Positions 17,496 to 24,826 of a stretch of 30,331 bases of DNA are shown piece by piece. The DNA comes from Oscillospiraceae bacterium. Its GTDB lineage: Bacteria > Bacillota_A > Clostridia > Oscillospirales > Oscillospiraceae. The position numbers and the translations under genes were made by a program. Every line of letters begins with the position of its first letter. Within the stretch, counting starts at the first letter, position 1. The notes under the pieces were generated by a model. It was not told where the DNA came from. It searched no databases and saw only the letters and a program-made list of their open reading frames with translations. The DNA lies in contig JAFOBK010000261.1 of NCBI GenBank assembly GCA_017381835.1, forward strand, positions 1-30,331, written 5' to 3'.

Positions 17496-17909
17496 ATGAT
17501 GGAAAAACGGAAAGAACTGCTTTTGTATGCCGGATGGATTTGCTTATACATTCTGTGTGTCGGTCTGGGTACAGTGGGAAATATGGAAGGCGTGGGAAAA
17601 GTGTTTTTTGTACTCACTTCCCTGATCTTTTTCCTGCCCGGTGCCTGGCTGCTTGGTATGGGCATCAAGAACAAAAATAGAAAAACTGTTCTTCGGGTGC
17701 GGATCATCGCCATCTGCTCCCTGGCGCTGACGGTGATTGTATTCTGCGCCAATGTGGCAGCTGCTGCGGCAGGTGCGGTCAGCCCCTTTCTCAATGACCT
17801 GCTGAATCTGGTGTCGGCTCCTATGTTCTGCAGCCAGTACTGGATTCTGAGCCTGTTCTGCTGGGCCTGCCTGCTGAGCGCCAGCTTTGTAAAAAAAGTT
17901 GAAAGTTGA
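17496..17909 (+). CDS. Small four-helix membrane protein of unknown function
   Basis: 137 residues, the only plus-strand gene in the right two thirds of the window. Four hydrophobic segments are visible (about 8-25, 35-52, 65-90, 108-130), with a positive KNKNRK loop between helices 2 and 3. I do not recognise a family. The start ATG 17496 follows GGGAGGG; the ATG three bases on is an equal alternative. The last residues KVES and the stop TGA are read from the left end of repeat C2, so the original C-terminus may have been replaced when that element inserted. It has its own promoter, divergent from nrdR. Confidence 0.7.
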   Translation: MMEKRKELLLYAGWICLYILCVGLGTVGNMEGVGKVFFVLTSLIFFLPGAWLLGMGIKNKNRKTVLRVRIIAICSLALTVIVFCANVAAAAAGAVSPFLNDLLNLVSAPMFCSQYWILSLFCWACLLSASFVKKVES

Positions 17910-18009
17910 AAGTGTAAAATGGAAAATTCTTGAATTGCTTGGTGATCATAGCAATAGGTCGGCAAAGCCGACACGATAACTTTCAATTTTTAACTTTTCA
18001 TTTTCAATT
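17895..18009. repeat. Terminal-inverted-repeat element, copy C2
   Basis: Left end AAAGTTGAAAGTTGAAAGTG, right end CTTTCAATTTTTAACTTTTC...CAATT, with internal hairpins GTCGGC-AAA-GCCGAC and ATTGCT...AGCAAT. It overlaps the 3' end of the preceding gene. Confidence 0.75.
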
Positions 18010-18011
18010 AA

Positions 18012-18044
18012 AAAGGAGAGGTTATCATAACCTCTCCTTTTATT
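18012..18044. terminator. Bidirectional terminator between the small membrane protein gene and rqcP
   Basis: Almost perfect palindrome: 14 bases (18012-18025) mirrored by 18027-18040 around one central base, with T-rich tails in both directions. It ends the minus-strand hup-rqcP unit (rqcP stop at 18046). Confidence 0.75.
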
Positions 18045-18045
18045 T

Positions 18046-18285
18046 TTAGATTTCCTTATACATGGCGCAGGCGTCATCCTTGCGCACATTGTCGGCAACT
18101 ACCAGCACTTCCACAGCGATGGTTCTGGGACCCATGGCGATCTCCAGCTTGTCGCCTACCTTCACATCATAGCTGGCCTTTACCACACGGCCATTGACGC
18201 TGATGCGGCCGTTGTCGCAGGCCTCATTGGCCACGGTGCGGCGCTTGATCAGACGGGATACTTTCAGATATTTATCAAGTCTCAT
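18046..18285 (-). CDS. rqcP: S4-domain ribosome quality-control protein RqcP (YabO)
   Basis: 79-residue S4 protein beginning MRLDKYLKVSRLIKRRT, which matches the YabO/RqcP family closely, with the S4 core (ACDNGRISVNG). RqcP works with RqcH on stalled 50S subunits, helping add C-terminal alanine tails. I start at ATG 18285, four bases after the hup stop. An in-frame TTG at 18300 would overlap hup and is less likely. The ribosome site is weak (AAGTGA), consistent with re-initiation from hup. In many Clostridia this gene is followed by yabP and yabQ; here a terminator follows immediately. Confidence 0.88.
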   Translation of the reverse strand: MRLDKYLKVSRLIKRRTVANEACDNGRISVNGRVVKASYDVKVGDKLEIAMGPRTIAVEVLVVADNVRKDDACAMYKEI

Positions 18286-18289
18286 AATT

Positions 18290-18565
18290 TCACTTAGCAA
18301 TGGTGTCTTTCAGAGCCTTGCTGGGCTTGAAAGCAGGGGCCTTGGAAGCGGGAATTTCGATGGCTTCCTTCGTACGGGGATTGCGGCCGACTCTGGCTTC
18401 ACGCTCTTTCACTTCGAAAATACCGAAGCCGGAGATCTGTACCTTTTCGCCCTTCATCAGCTGGGCGGTAATGGTCTCAAAAGTCGCGCTGACGACGCGC
18501 TCGGCATCCTTCTTGGTAATACCGCTTTTCTCAGCTACCACGGCAACCAATTCGGTTTTATTCAT
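18290..18565 (-). CDS. hup: DNA-binding protein HU
   Basis: 91 residues, full-length [17 protein letters not shown] at the N-terminus, the dimer core [14 protein letters not shown], and the DNA-binding arm [15 protein letters not shown] with the conserved GRNP and the arm-tip proline. It bends and compacts DNA in the nucleoid and assists DnaA at the origin. A clear AGAGGTAG ribosome site precedes it. The promoter upstream shares an unusual spacer with the dnaA promoter. It is co-transcribed with rqcP. Confidence 0.96.
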   Translation of the reverse strand: MNKTELVAVVAEKSGITKKDAERVVSATFETITAQLMKGEKVQISGFGIFEVKEREARVGRNPRTKEAIEIPASKAPAFKPSKALKDTIAK

Positions 18566-18597
18566 GAAAACTACCTCTTTTCTGTGTTTGGGATATT

Positions 18598-18626
18598 AAA
18601 CTACCATATTATGTGGAAAATTGCAA
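18598..18626 (-). promoter_or_regulatory. hup promoter with embedded DnaA-box-like site
   Basis: Minus strand TTGCAA (18621-18626), 17-base spacer TTTTCCACATAATATGG, TAGTTT (18598-18603). The -10 is weak on its own, but the spacer closely matches that of the dnaA promoter, including TTTTCCACA. Confidence 0.55.
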
Positions 18627-18654
18627 TATATTTTTTGGGAAAAGATACGAAAAA

Positions 18655-18742
18655 CCACGTCATTCCGAGGGCCGCAGGCTCGTGGGAATCCCCTTATCAG
18701 GAAGGAGATTGCCACGTCGCTTCGCTCCTCACAATGACGTGG
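18655..18742. repeat. GTCATTGCGAGG-family element, copy B4 (inverted)
   Basis: CCACGTCATTCCGAGG at the left and CCTCACAATGACGTGG at the right, with GGGAATCCCC and GGAGATTGCCACG inside. Opposite orientation to copies B1-B3. Confidence 0.85.
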
Positions 18743-18748
18743 GAAAAC

Positions 18749-20392
18749 TTACAGTCTTAAGAGTTTTGCAATCTTTTCACCCTTGGGCAGCAGCAGGCAG
18801 TCCTCTCTGGTGATGGACTTCATCAGCACCACGCACACAAAGTAGACGCAGGCACCAACTGCAATGGGAACACCTGCCAAAATCACACGGCTGCCGTCAA
18901 TACCCAGCACAGACACCAGCGCTTGATAGCAGAAGAATACCACCACACCCATTACCAGGGCAGGCAGCGCAGGCCGCAGGAGGTTGCGCAGAAGTCTTGG
19001 CTTCTGTGCCACTTTCCGCTGCATGGCCATCAGGTTCAGCACAGCAATCAGCAGATATCCGATGAAAGCACCCAAAGGCGCACCCATAAGACCCAAATTG
19101 GGATTGCCCACCATCACATACACCAGCGCCAGACGCAGCACACCGGAGGAGAGCATATTCACCACCGGCACATTCACATAGCCGTGGGACTGGAGAAGGG
19201 CATTGGTATACTGGATAATGGCATACAAGAACACGGTGATACCCTGGATAGCCATAAACTTGGCACTCAGATCCAGCTGTTCCCCCTCATAGCCGCCCAG
19301 CAGCGCCATAATGGGCCGTGCCAGCACCGTCAGACCTACCGCGCAGGGCAGGCTCAGCAGACCCGTGATACGGGCAGCGGATTCCTCTGTCTCCCGGACA
19401 CCCTTGTTGTCGCCCATGGTCAGGAACGAGGTGACCGCAGGCAGAACGCTGACGGTAATGGGAATAATAAATGCACAGGGCATGTTGAAGATGGTCTGGG
19501 TCATATTGAACAGACCCTTCAGGGTGGCAGCAGCCTTCTGCGCGGTGACAGCGCCGCCTACCATATGGCTCATATACTGACCGGAACCGATCAGATGCAC
19601 CAGACGATCCATGTAAAGGCCGGATTCAATAACGGTCAGCAGCTGCAGACCGGCAGAACCGATGGTAATGGGGATAGCAATGGCAAGAAGTTCTCTGACG
19701 GTTTCTTTGGTGGAACCGGCATCCTCAGAGGTAACGGGAAGGCCTTTGTAGGACTTGCGGAACTTGGCCAGCATGTAGATGAGGGCCAGGGCGCTGCCCA
19801 TGGTCACACCGATGATGGCGCCGCCGGCAGCCAGAGCCACATTCTTGGTCAGATGGATGATCAGGAATGCCAGCGCAAGACCAACCACCAGCTTGATGAA
19901 AGCCTCGATCACCTGGGTGACGGAGGTGGGGGTCATATTGCCCTGACCGTTAAAGTAGCCGCGATAAGCGGACATCAGGCAGATCAGAATGCCGCAGGGA
20001 CCCAGGCAGGCGATGGAGATCCAGGCATCGGGCTGATTCATCAGGTTTGCCAAAGGCTTGGCGCCGAAAATCATCAGCACAGAAGTCAGGGCGCCCATAA
20101 TGGCGAAAATGGTCAGCGCGGTACGGAAAATCTTCCGCATCCGGGTGTAATGCTCCAGGGTGCTGGCCTGGCTGACCATGCGGCTGACGGCTACGGGCAG
20201 ACCCGCGGTGGAAATCAGCAGCATAACGGAGTAAATATCGTAAGCAGTGGTGAAGTAGCTGTAGCCCTCCGCACCGATGGCCATGTTCAGCGGCAGCTTA
20301 TAAAAAGCGCCGATGAGCTTGACAATGGCGGTGGCAATGGCCAAAAGCGCTGCACCCTGCAAAAAGTTTTGCTTTTTAGAGGTTTCAGACAT
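18749..20392 (-). CDS. Putative lipid II/polysaccharide flippase (MurJ/SpoVB/YtgP family)
   Basis: 547 residues with about 14 hydrophobic helices and the polysaccharide-biosynthesis/MVF fold. Family marks include an N-terminal GAALLAIATAIVKLIGAFYKLPL helix, the YDIYSVMLLISTAGLPVAVS region and MSAYRGYFNGQGNM. Members such as B. subtilis YtgP and SpoVB move lipid-linked cell-wall precursors across the membrane. The length matches YtgP (about 540). In Bacillus and many Clostridia a related gene (yabM) sits upstream of mazG-hup-rqcP, the same neighbourhood as here but without mazG. The start ATG has AAAGGAG upstream at rather long spacing. The precise substrate is unproven. Confidence 0.85.
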   Translation of the reverse strand: MSETSKKQNFLQGAALLAIATAIVKLIGAFYKLPLNMAIGAEGYSYFTTAYDIYSVMLLISTAGLPVAVSRMVSQASTLEHYTRMRKIFRTALTIFAIMGALTSVLMIFGAKPLANLMNQPDAWISIACLGPCGILICLMSAYRGYFNGQGNMTPTSVTQVIEAFIKLVVGLALAFLIIHLTKNVALAAGGAIIGVTMGSALALIYMLAKFRKSYKGLPVTSEDAGSTKETVRELLAIAIPITIGSAGLQLLTVIESGLYMDRLVHLIGSGQYMSHMVGGAVTAQKAAATLKGLFNMTQTIFNMPCAFIIPITVSVLPAVTSFLTMGDNKGVRETEESAARITGLLSLPCAVGLTVLARPIMALLGGYEGEQLDLSAKFMAIQGITVFLYAIIQYTNALLQSHGYVNVPVVNMLSSGVLRLALVYVMVGNPNLGLMGAPLGAFIGYLLIAVLNLMAMQRKVAQKPRLLRNLLRPALPALVMGVVVFFCYQALVSVLGIDGSRVILAGVPIAVGACVYFVCVVLMKSITREDCLLLPKGEKIAKLLRL

Positions 20393-20421
20393 GGGAAATT
20401 TGCTCCTTTGGAGAAAAATCT

Positions 20422-20524
20422 AAGCCTCCCCTTGCAGGGGAGGTGGCCCAACGGGCCGGAGGGGTTATCGGAGGTTGTGTCACCCCTCAGTCACCTGCGG
20501 TGACAGCTCCCCTACAGGGGAGCC
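20422..20524. repeat. CCTCCCC-family palindromic element, copy D1
   Basis: AAGCCTCCCCTTGCAGGGG at the left and CCCCTACAGGGGAGCC at the right, with inner hairpins GGCCCAACGGGCC and TCACCTGCGGTGA. It occupies the gap between the amidohydrolase and flippase genes. Confidence 0.85.
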
Positions 20525-20526
20525 CA

Positions 20527-21843
20527 TTATTTACTCTCTTCCAATAGCTTGGGAATAGCATAGCCGGTGATTTCTTCAACAACTTCCTGAAGGTTAATTG
20601 TGGGGAAACGGCCGGACTGGTAGAGGATCTTGCCGCGTACCATGGTCATGGCCACATCGCCGCCCTTGGCGGAGAACACCAGAGAGCTGATCACATTGTG
20701 GCAGGGCATCAGATGGGGAGCGGTAAAGTCCACCAGGATCAGGTCAGCATCCATACCAACCTTCAGCATGCCGGTTTCCTCGGCTCTGCCCTGGGCTCTG
20801 GCACCGCAGACAGTGGCCATCATGAGAACTGCGGGAGCGGGCAGCTTGGCAGAATCGCCGCCGGCGATCCGCTCGCCGTAGGCAGCCTGGCGCATCACTT
20901 CAAACATGTCCAGATTGCCGGCTTCCACAGCACCGTCAGATCCCAGCGCCACATTGATGCTGGCCTTTACGGTGGAGGCAATGGGGGCAAGGGGCAGCCC
21001 CAGCTTGCCGTTGGCGCAGGGGGTCACCACAGCGGTGGCCTTCTTTTTGCCCAAAATGGCTTTGTCTTCCTCGGTCAGAGCGGCACAGCCTGCGGCGGTA
21101 ACGGGGACATTCAGAATCCGGTGACAGTTCAGAAGCTCCGCGGGAGACAGACCGGTGCGATCCAGGCAGTCTTCCACCTCTGCATTTGCACAGGCCAGAT
21201 GCATCTGCACACCAAGACCTTCTTCACTGCAGTAGTCGGCAATGCCCTCCCACAGCTTGTGATTGCTGATATACTCGGCATAAATACCGCCGTCCACTTT
21301 GATGCGGCCATCCTCATGGTTGTGCCACTTTTCCTTGACCCGCACCAGCTCCTGGCACTGCTCATCGGTCTCAAAGTCGAAATCTTCACTTTCATCGATG
21401 AAGCGGTAGGAAGACAGTGCCACATTGCCCTTCATGCCGGTTTCACTGAGAGCTTCCGCGGTGGCATCGGGATAGTAGTACAGGTCAGAAACAGAGGTGA
21501 TGCCAAAGCGCAGACACTCGGCAATACCCAAAAGGGCAGATGCCTTGGCGCTGCGGCGATCCATCTTGCTCTCCTTCTGTAGCTGCTGGGTCAGGGCTTC
21601 TGCGTGGGTGGCATCGTCCACATAGCTGCGAAGCACGGTGGAAGCCAAATGGGTGTGGCAATTCACAAGACCGGGCATGGCTACCATGCCGGTGCCGTCC
21701 ACGATGGTGGCAGGCTTCTCTTCCGGGGCAGTCTTGCCTATGTAAGTAATTTTACCGTCTGTAATGGCAATATATGCGCCAAACAGTACGTCCATTTTCT
21801 CGTTCATGGTCACAACCGTGACATTGGAAATTAAAGTATCCAA
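20527..21843 (-). CDS. Amidohydrolase, MTA/SAH deaminase-like, atypical active site
   Basis: 438-residue cyclic amidohydrolase resembling S-adenosylhomocysteine/methylthioadenosine deaminases and related ATZ/TRZ enzymes. Metal ligands His63 and His65 (NCHTH), His215 (QMHLAC), a likely His241 and the Asp of LGSDGAVEAGNLDM are present. The position three after His215, a catalytic Glu in the deaminase HxxE motif, is Cys218 here. The reaction is therefore uncertain. I start at TTG 21843 (DTLISNVTVVT), with AAAGGAG eight bases upstream; the open frame extends 41 codons further, through repeat B5, which is spurious. No partner gene hints at the substrate. Confidence 0.8.
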   Translation of the reverse strand: MDTLISNVTVVTMNEKMDVLFGAYIAITDGKITYIGKTAPEEKPATIVDGTGMVAMPGLVNCHTHLASTVLRSYVDDATHAEALTQQLQKESKMDRRSAKASALLGIAECLRFGITSVSDLYYYPDATAEALSETGMKGNVALSSYRFIDESEDFDFETDEQCQELVRVKEKWHNHEDGRIKVDGGIYAEYISNHKLWEGIADYCSEEGLGVQMHLACANAEVEDCLDRTGLSPAELLNCHRILNVPVTAAGCAALTEEDKAILGKKKATAVVTPCANGKLGLPLAPIASTVKASINVALGSDGAVEAGNLDMFEVMRQAAYGERIAGGDSAKLPAPAVLMMATVCGARAQGRAEETGMLKVGMDADLILVDFTAPHLMPCHNVISSLVFSAKGGDVAMTMVRGKILYQSGRFPTINLQEVVEEITGYAIPKLLEESK

Positions 21844-21870
21844 AGTAAACACTCCTTTATGTGTTTTACA

Positions 21871-21991
21871 CGTCATTCCGAGGAGTGCGAAGCACGACGT
21901 GGGAATCCGTTTTCCTGCGGTGCAAAGCACCGCGCCGCTTTTAGCGGCAAAAGTACGGATTGCCACGGGCGCAAGCGCCCTCGCAATGACG
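21871..21991. repeat. GTCATTGCGAGG-family element, copy B5 (inverted, expanded)
   Basis: CGTCATTCCGAGG at the left and CCTCGCAATGACG at the right; the middle holds several small hairpins (GTGCGAAGCAC, GCGGTGCAAAGCACCGC, GCCGCTTTTAGCGGC, GGGCGCAAGCGCCC). The longest copy, filling the hemZ-amidohydrolase gap. Confidence 0.85.
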
Positions 21992-21999
21992 TTGGAAAA

Positions 22000-23427
22000 T
22001 TATAGTAATGCAAAGAGTTCTTCCTTTTGCTCCAGTACGGAATCAATCAGCTCAATATACTGCTCCGGGAATTTGGGGTTATGGAACCGCTCCAGCCGGC
22101 CGTTGGGCAGGTTCACCTTGTTCATACCGCCGCCGCCCAGGGAGAGAATGGTGTGGATCTCTTCCATCATGTAGATGTTGTAAAGGCAGTCTAGCTCATC
22201 CCGGCTCCAGCCTACATTTTCAAAAGAGCCGGACATATACTTCTGCCGGTAGAGGTAATAAGGCTTGTAGCCGTGCTTGGCCAGCTGCGCATTGGCATAC
22301 TCAACCATCTTAGCCACTTCCTCCTGGGAGGGCAAGGTCACTTTCTTCTCAAAAAGGTCAGCGCCCTTTTTCAGCGCCAGGGTGTGGACGGTGATGTTGG
22401 CAGGATTCAGCGCGATGACCGCATCCAGGCTCCGGCAGAAGCCTTCATAGCTGTCCTGGGGAAGTCCGGCAATCAGATCCATGTTGATGGCCTTGAAACC
22501 GGCATCCACCGCTTCCTGATAGGCCCGCAGCACATCTGCTGCCTTATGAGGTCTGCCGCAGGCCTTCAGCACATGGTCTTCCATGGTCTGGGGATTGATG
22601 CTCATGCGGTCAGCGCCGTGCTCTCTTATGGTACGCAGCTTTTCTGCGTTTAAGGTGTCGGGCCTGCCGCCTTCTACAGTGAATTCCAGGCAGCGGCTTA
22701 AGTCAAAGGAAGCGTAGATGGTGTCCAAAAGCCAGGCCATCTGCTCTGCAGTCAAAGTAGTGGGAGTACCGCCGCCAATGTAAACAGAGCGGATGGTTTT
22801 GCCGGATTTCTTCAAAAGTTCACCGGTGACGGACAGTTCCTTAGCAAGTGCCTCCAGATAGGGGGTCATCAGCTCCGTGCGCTTGCCGATGGTGCGGCTG
22901 ACAAAGCTGCAGTAAGCGCAGCGGGTGGGACAGAAAGGAATACCCACATAGAGAGAAACGTCATTTTCATTTAACAGAGACACCGCTTTCACTGTGGAAA
23001 GGGAGCAGTCGATGGCCAGCTGCCGGCGATCTTTTTCCACAAAGTAGGTGTCTTTCAGCATCTTGTCCGCAGACTTAGGGGTGCCGCCTTCCAGCATGTG
23101 CTTGGTGCTGAGCTTGGTGGGTCGCACACCGGCCAGGGCACCCCAGGCGGGGGCAGCTTCCAGGTGAGGCAGGGCTGCCAGATAATAGCTCTGCTGCAGC
23201 GCTCTTCTGCGCAGACGCACAGATTCCTCCGCTGCCAAAATGCGCTTGGTGGCGGAGGATTTTTTGCCGTTTATTTCAATGGTAGTGGTGGCAGTGAGCC
23301 ATTTTTTGCCCCGGCTGAATTTGGTCACCGCTTCCCCGATATCTTCGTGGATATACTGAGGAAACAGGGACATCTGCAGCTGCTCGATGGCATAACGCTC
23401 ATCATGACCGAAAAATGTTAGTTTCAT
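22000..23427 (-). CDS. hemZ: Coproporphyrinogen dehydrogenase-like radical SAM protein HemZ
   Basis: 475 residues. An N-terminal ~150-residue domain precedes a radical SAM domain with the cluster motif CPTRCAYC (Cys166, Cys170, Cys173), the SAM-binding YIGGGTPTTL and an SNPQTM-like INPQTM stretch. The C-terminal HemN-like region includes YYLYRQKYMSGSFENVGW. HemZ relatives are annotated as oxygen-independent coproporphyrinogen oxidases, but the true reaction in heme-poor anaerobes is unclear. I start at ATG 23427 (MKLTFFGHDE), with AAAGGTG upstream; 31 earlier in-frame codons come from repeat D2. The position after recJ-relA-dtd-MBL is the common clostridial order. Confidence 0.88.
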   Translation of the reverse strand: MKLTFFGHDERYAIEQLQMSLFPQYIHEDIGEAVTKFSRGKKWLTATTTIEINGKKSSATKRILAAEESVRLRRRALQQSYYLAALPHLEAAPAWGALAGVRPTKLSTKHMLEGGTPKSADKMLKDTYFVEKDRRQLAIDCSLSTVKAVSLLNENDVSLYVGIPFCPTRCAYCSFVSRTIGKRTELMTPYLEALAKELSVTGELLKKSGKTIRSVYIGGGTPTTLTAEQMAWLLDTIYASFDLSRCLEFTVEGGRPDTLNAEKLRTIREHGADRMSINPQTMEDHVLKACGRPHKAADVLRAYQEAVDAGFKAINMDLIAGLPQDSYEGFCRSLDAVIALNPANITVHTLALKKGADLFEKKVTLPSQEEVAKMVEYANAQLAKHGYKPYYLYRQKYMSGSFENVGWSRDELDCLYNIYMMEEIHTILSLGGGGMNKVNLPNGRLERFHNPKFPEQYIELIDSVLEQKEELFALL

Positions 23428-23440
23428 ATAGCACCTTTCT

Positions 23441-23561
23441 AAAGCCTCCCCTCTAGGGGAGGTGCCCAGTGCGCACACTGGGCGGAGGGGTGACGGAGAA
23501 TCTGTAAACCCCTCAGTCAAAAATCAAAGATTTTTGCCAGCTCCCCTGTAGGGGAGCCTTT
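23441..23561. repeat. CCTCCCC-family palindromic element, copy D2
   Basis: AAAGCCTCCCCTCTAGGGG at the left and CCCCTGTAGGGGAGCCTTT at the right, with inner hairpins GCCCAGTGCGCACACTGGGC and CAAAAATCAAAGATTTTTG. It fills the gap between the MBL gene and hemZ. Confidence 0.85.
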
Positions 23562-23564
23562 CTA

Positions 23565-24155
23565 TTATCTCAAATACGGATTCATTTTTCGCTCGAAAGC
23601 GAGGGTGGTAGCATTGCCGTGACCGGGATATACATCGTAATCACCGGTAAGATTTGCCAGCCGCCGTAAAGAAGCCAGGATGGTTGCCCAGTCGCCGCCG
23701 GGCAGATCCGTGCGGCCGCAGCTGCCCCAAAACAGGGTATCACCGGAGAAAATCGCATTCTCACACATCAGGCAAACACTGCCGGGGGTGTGGCCGGGAG
23801 TATGCAGCACCTTGAAAGAAAGGCCTGAAGCTTCCACAAAGTCACCTTCGGCGTAAGTATTGGTGTAGTAAAGGGTGCCGGCGGTCATCTGAGGCGGCAT
23901 GGAAAGATCCTCAGCGCACAGATAAACGGGGCAGCCGGTTTCTGCCACCAGATCCTTTACGGCGCCCACATGATCAAAATGACCGTGGGTCAGCAAAATG
24001 GCGGAGATGGTTTTGCCCAGCTGTTCTACTGCATCCAAAATCGTATCCGGCTCATAGCCGGGGTCAATCACCACACAGCTGGGGGAATCCTCACCCCAAA
24101 CCAGGTAGCAATTGGTCTGATAGGCTCCAAGGGGCATTTGTTTCATGTTAATCAT
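23565..24155 (-). CDS. MBL-fold metallo-hydrolase (glyoxalase II-like)
   Basis: 196 residues. The binuclear metal motif THGHFDH (His57, His59, Asp61, His62), His122 (HTPGHTPGS), Asp139 (FSGDTLF) and His179 (YPGHG) form a complete metallo-beta-lactamase-fold site. The length matches the short YqgX/glyoxalase II-like branch that hydrolyses thioesters such as lactoyl-thiols. I start at ATG 24155 with AAGAGG upstream; 25 earlier in-frame codons read through the E3 element. The gene lies in the recJ-relA-dtd-hemZ cluster. The natural substrate is unknown. Confidence 0.85.
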   Translation of the reverse strand: MINMKQMPLGAYQTNCYLVWGEDSPSCVVIDPGYEPDTILDAVEQLGKTISAILLTHGHFDHVGAVKDLVAETGCPVYLCAEDLSMPPQMTAGTLYYTNTYAEGDFVEASGLSFKVLHTPGHTPGSVCLMCENAIFSGDTLFWGSCGRTDLPGGDWATILASLRRLANLTGDYDVYPGHGNATTLAFERKMNPYLR

Positions 24156-24178
24156 AAAAAACCTCTTATTTGAACAAT

Positions 24179-24254
24179 GAAACGATACCGAGCGGGTCAG
24201 GGAAGTAACGATTATCGACCAGCCGGGCACGCATTGCCAGCGGCGGCTCGCCGC
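24179..24254 (-). repeat. TAAG-headed structured element, copy E3
   Basis: Starts immediately after the dtd stop codon TAA: hairpin GCGGCG-AGC-CGCCGC, then GGCAATGCGTGCCCGGC, a GGTC...GACC pair, and the shared end GCTCGGTATCGTTTC. It lies in the sense direction just upstream of the MBL gene's ribosome site, so it is transcribed as its 5' region. Confidence 0.6.
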
Positions 24255-24722
24255 TTATTTGTGGCGGGGGGTGTCCATCAGCTCGGCGGTGTCCAGGATC
24301 AGGGTCACAGGGCCATCATTGACAGACTCCACTTCCATATGGGCGCCGAACTCGCCGTGCTGGGGAGGATAACCCAACTCCGTGCAGTACTGCAGAAACT
24401 TTTCGTAGAGGGCATTGCCCAGCTCCGGACCGGCCGCACCGATAAAATTGGGACGGCGGCCCTTGCGGCAGTTGCCGTAGAGGGTGAACTGGCTGACAAC
24501 AAGCACCTCGCCGCCTACATCCGCAAGACCTAAATTCATTTTATCATTTTCGTCGGTAAAAATCCGCAGACCCAGGGCTTTTTCAGCCAGGTACTTGCAC
24601 TCTCTTTCCGTATCCTCAGGACCGACACCCAGCAGGATCAGAAAACCTCTGCCGATCTTGCCGTTGACTTTGCCGTCAATGACCACAGATGCGGACTTTA
24701 CTCTTGTTAATACAGCTCTCAT
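24255..24722 (-). CDS. dtd: D-aminoacyl-tRNA deacylase
   Basis: 155 residues. Both DTD signature motifs are there: SQFTLY (77-82) and GPVT (137-140), the latter supplying the cross-subunit Gly-cisPro. The enzyme removes D-amino acids, and misloaded glycine, from tRNA. I start at ATG 24722 (MRAVLTRVKSASV), the usual family start; a TTG at 24740 would add six residues. GGAG lies 12 bases upstream, slightly far. Right downstream of relA, as in most Clostridia, and separated from it by a paired REP. Confidence 0.94.
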   Translation of the reverse strand: MRAVLTRVKSASVVIDGKVNGKIGRGFLILLGVGPEDTERECKYLAEKALGLRIFTDENDKMNLGLADVGGEVLVVSQFTLYGNCRKGRRPNFIGAAGPELGNALYEKFLQYCTELGYPPQHGEFGAHMEVESVNDGPVTLILDTAELMDTPRHK

Positions 24723-24748
24723 AACTTGCTTTATCTCCAATAGTGCTT

Positions 24749-24822
24749 GTAGGGGCGGCCATTGGCCGTCCGTTATAGCAGTATAATGATTGTACAGACG
24801 GACGAGCGATGCTCGCCCCTAC
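24749..24822. repeat. Inverted REP pair (BIME-like) between relA and dtd
   Basis: GTAG-headed REP 24749-24772 (core GGCCATTGGCC, plus) faces 24799-24822 (core GAGCGATGCTC, minus) across 26 bases. Same composition and order as the pair at 9795-9870. Confidence 0.85.
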
Positions 24823-24826
24823 GAAA

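Noticed and set aside
21844..21966. N-terminal extension of the amidohydrolase
   Set aside because: Translates repeat B5; the TTG at 21843 has a proper ribosome site and gives the usual length.
23428..23520. N-terminal extension of HemZ
   Set aside because: Translates repeat D2; the ATG at 23427 has a ribosome site and starts like the family.
24177..24533. Plus-strand open frame beginning in the E3 element
   Set aside because: Antisense to dtd, without ribosome site or similarity.
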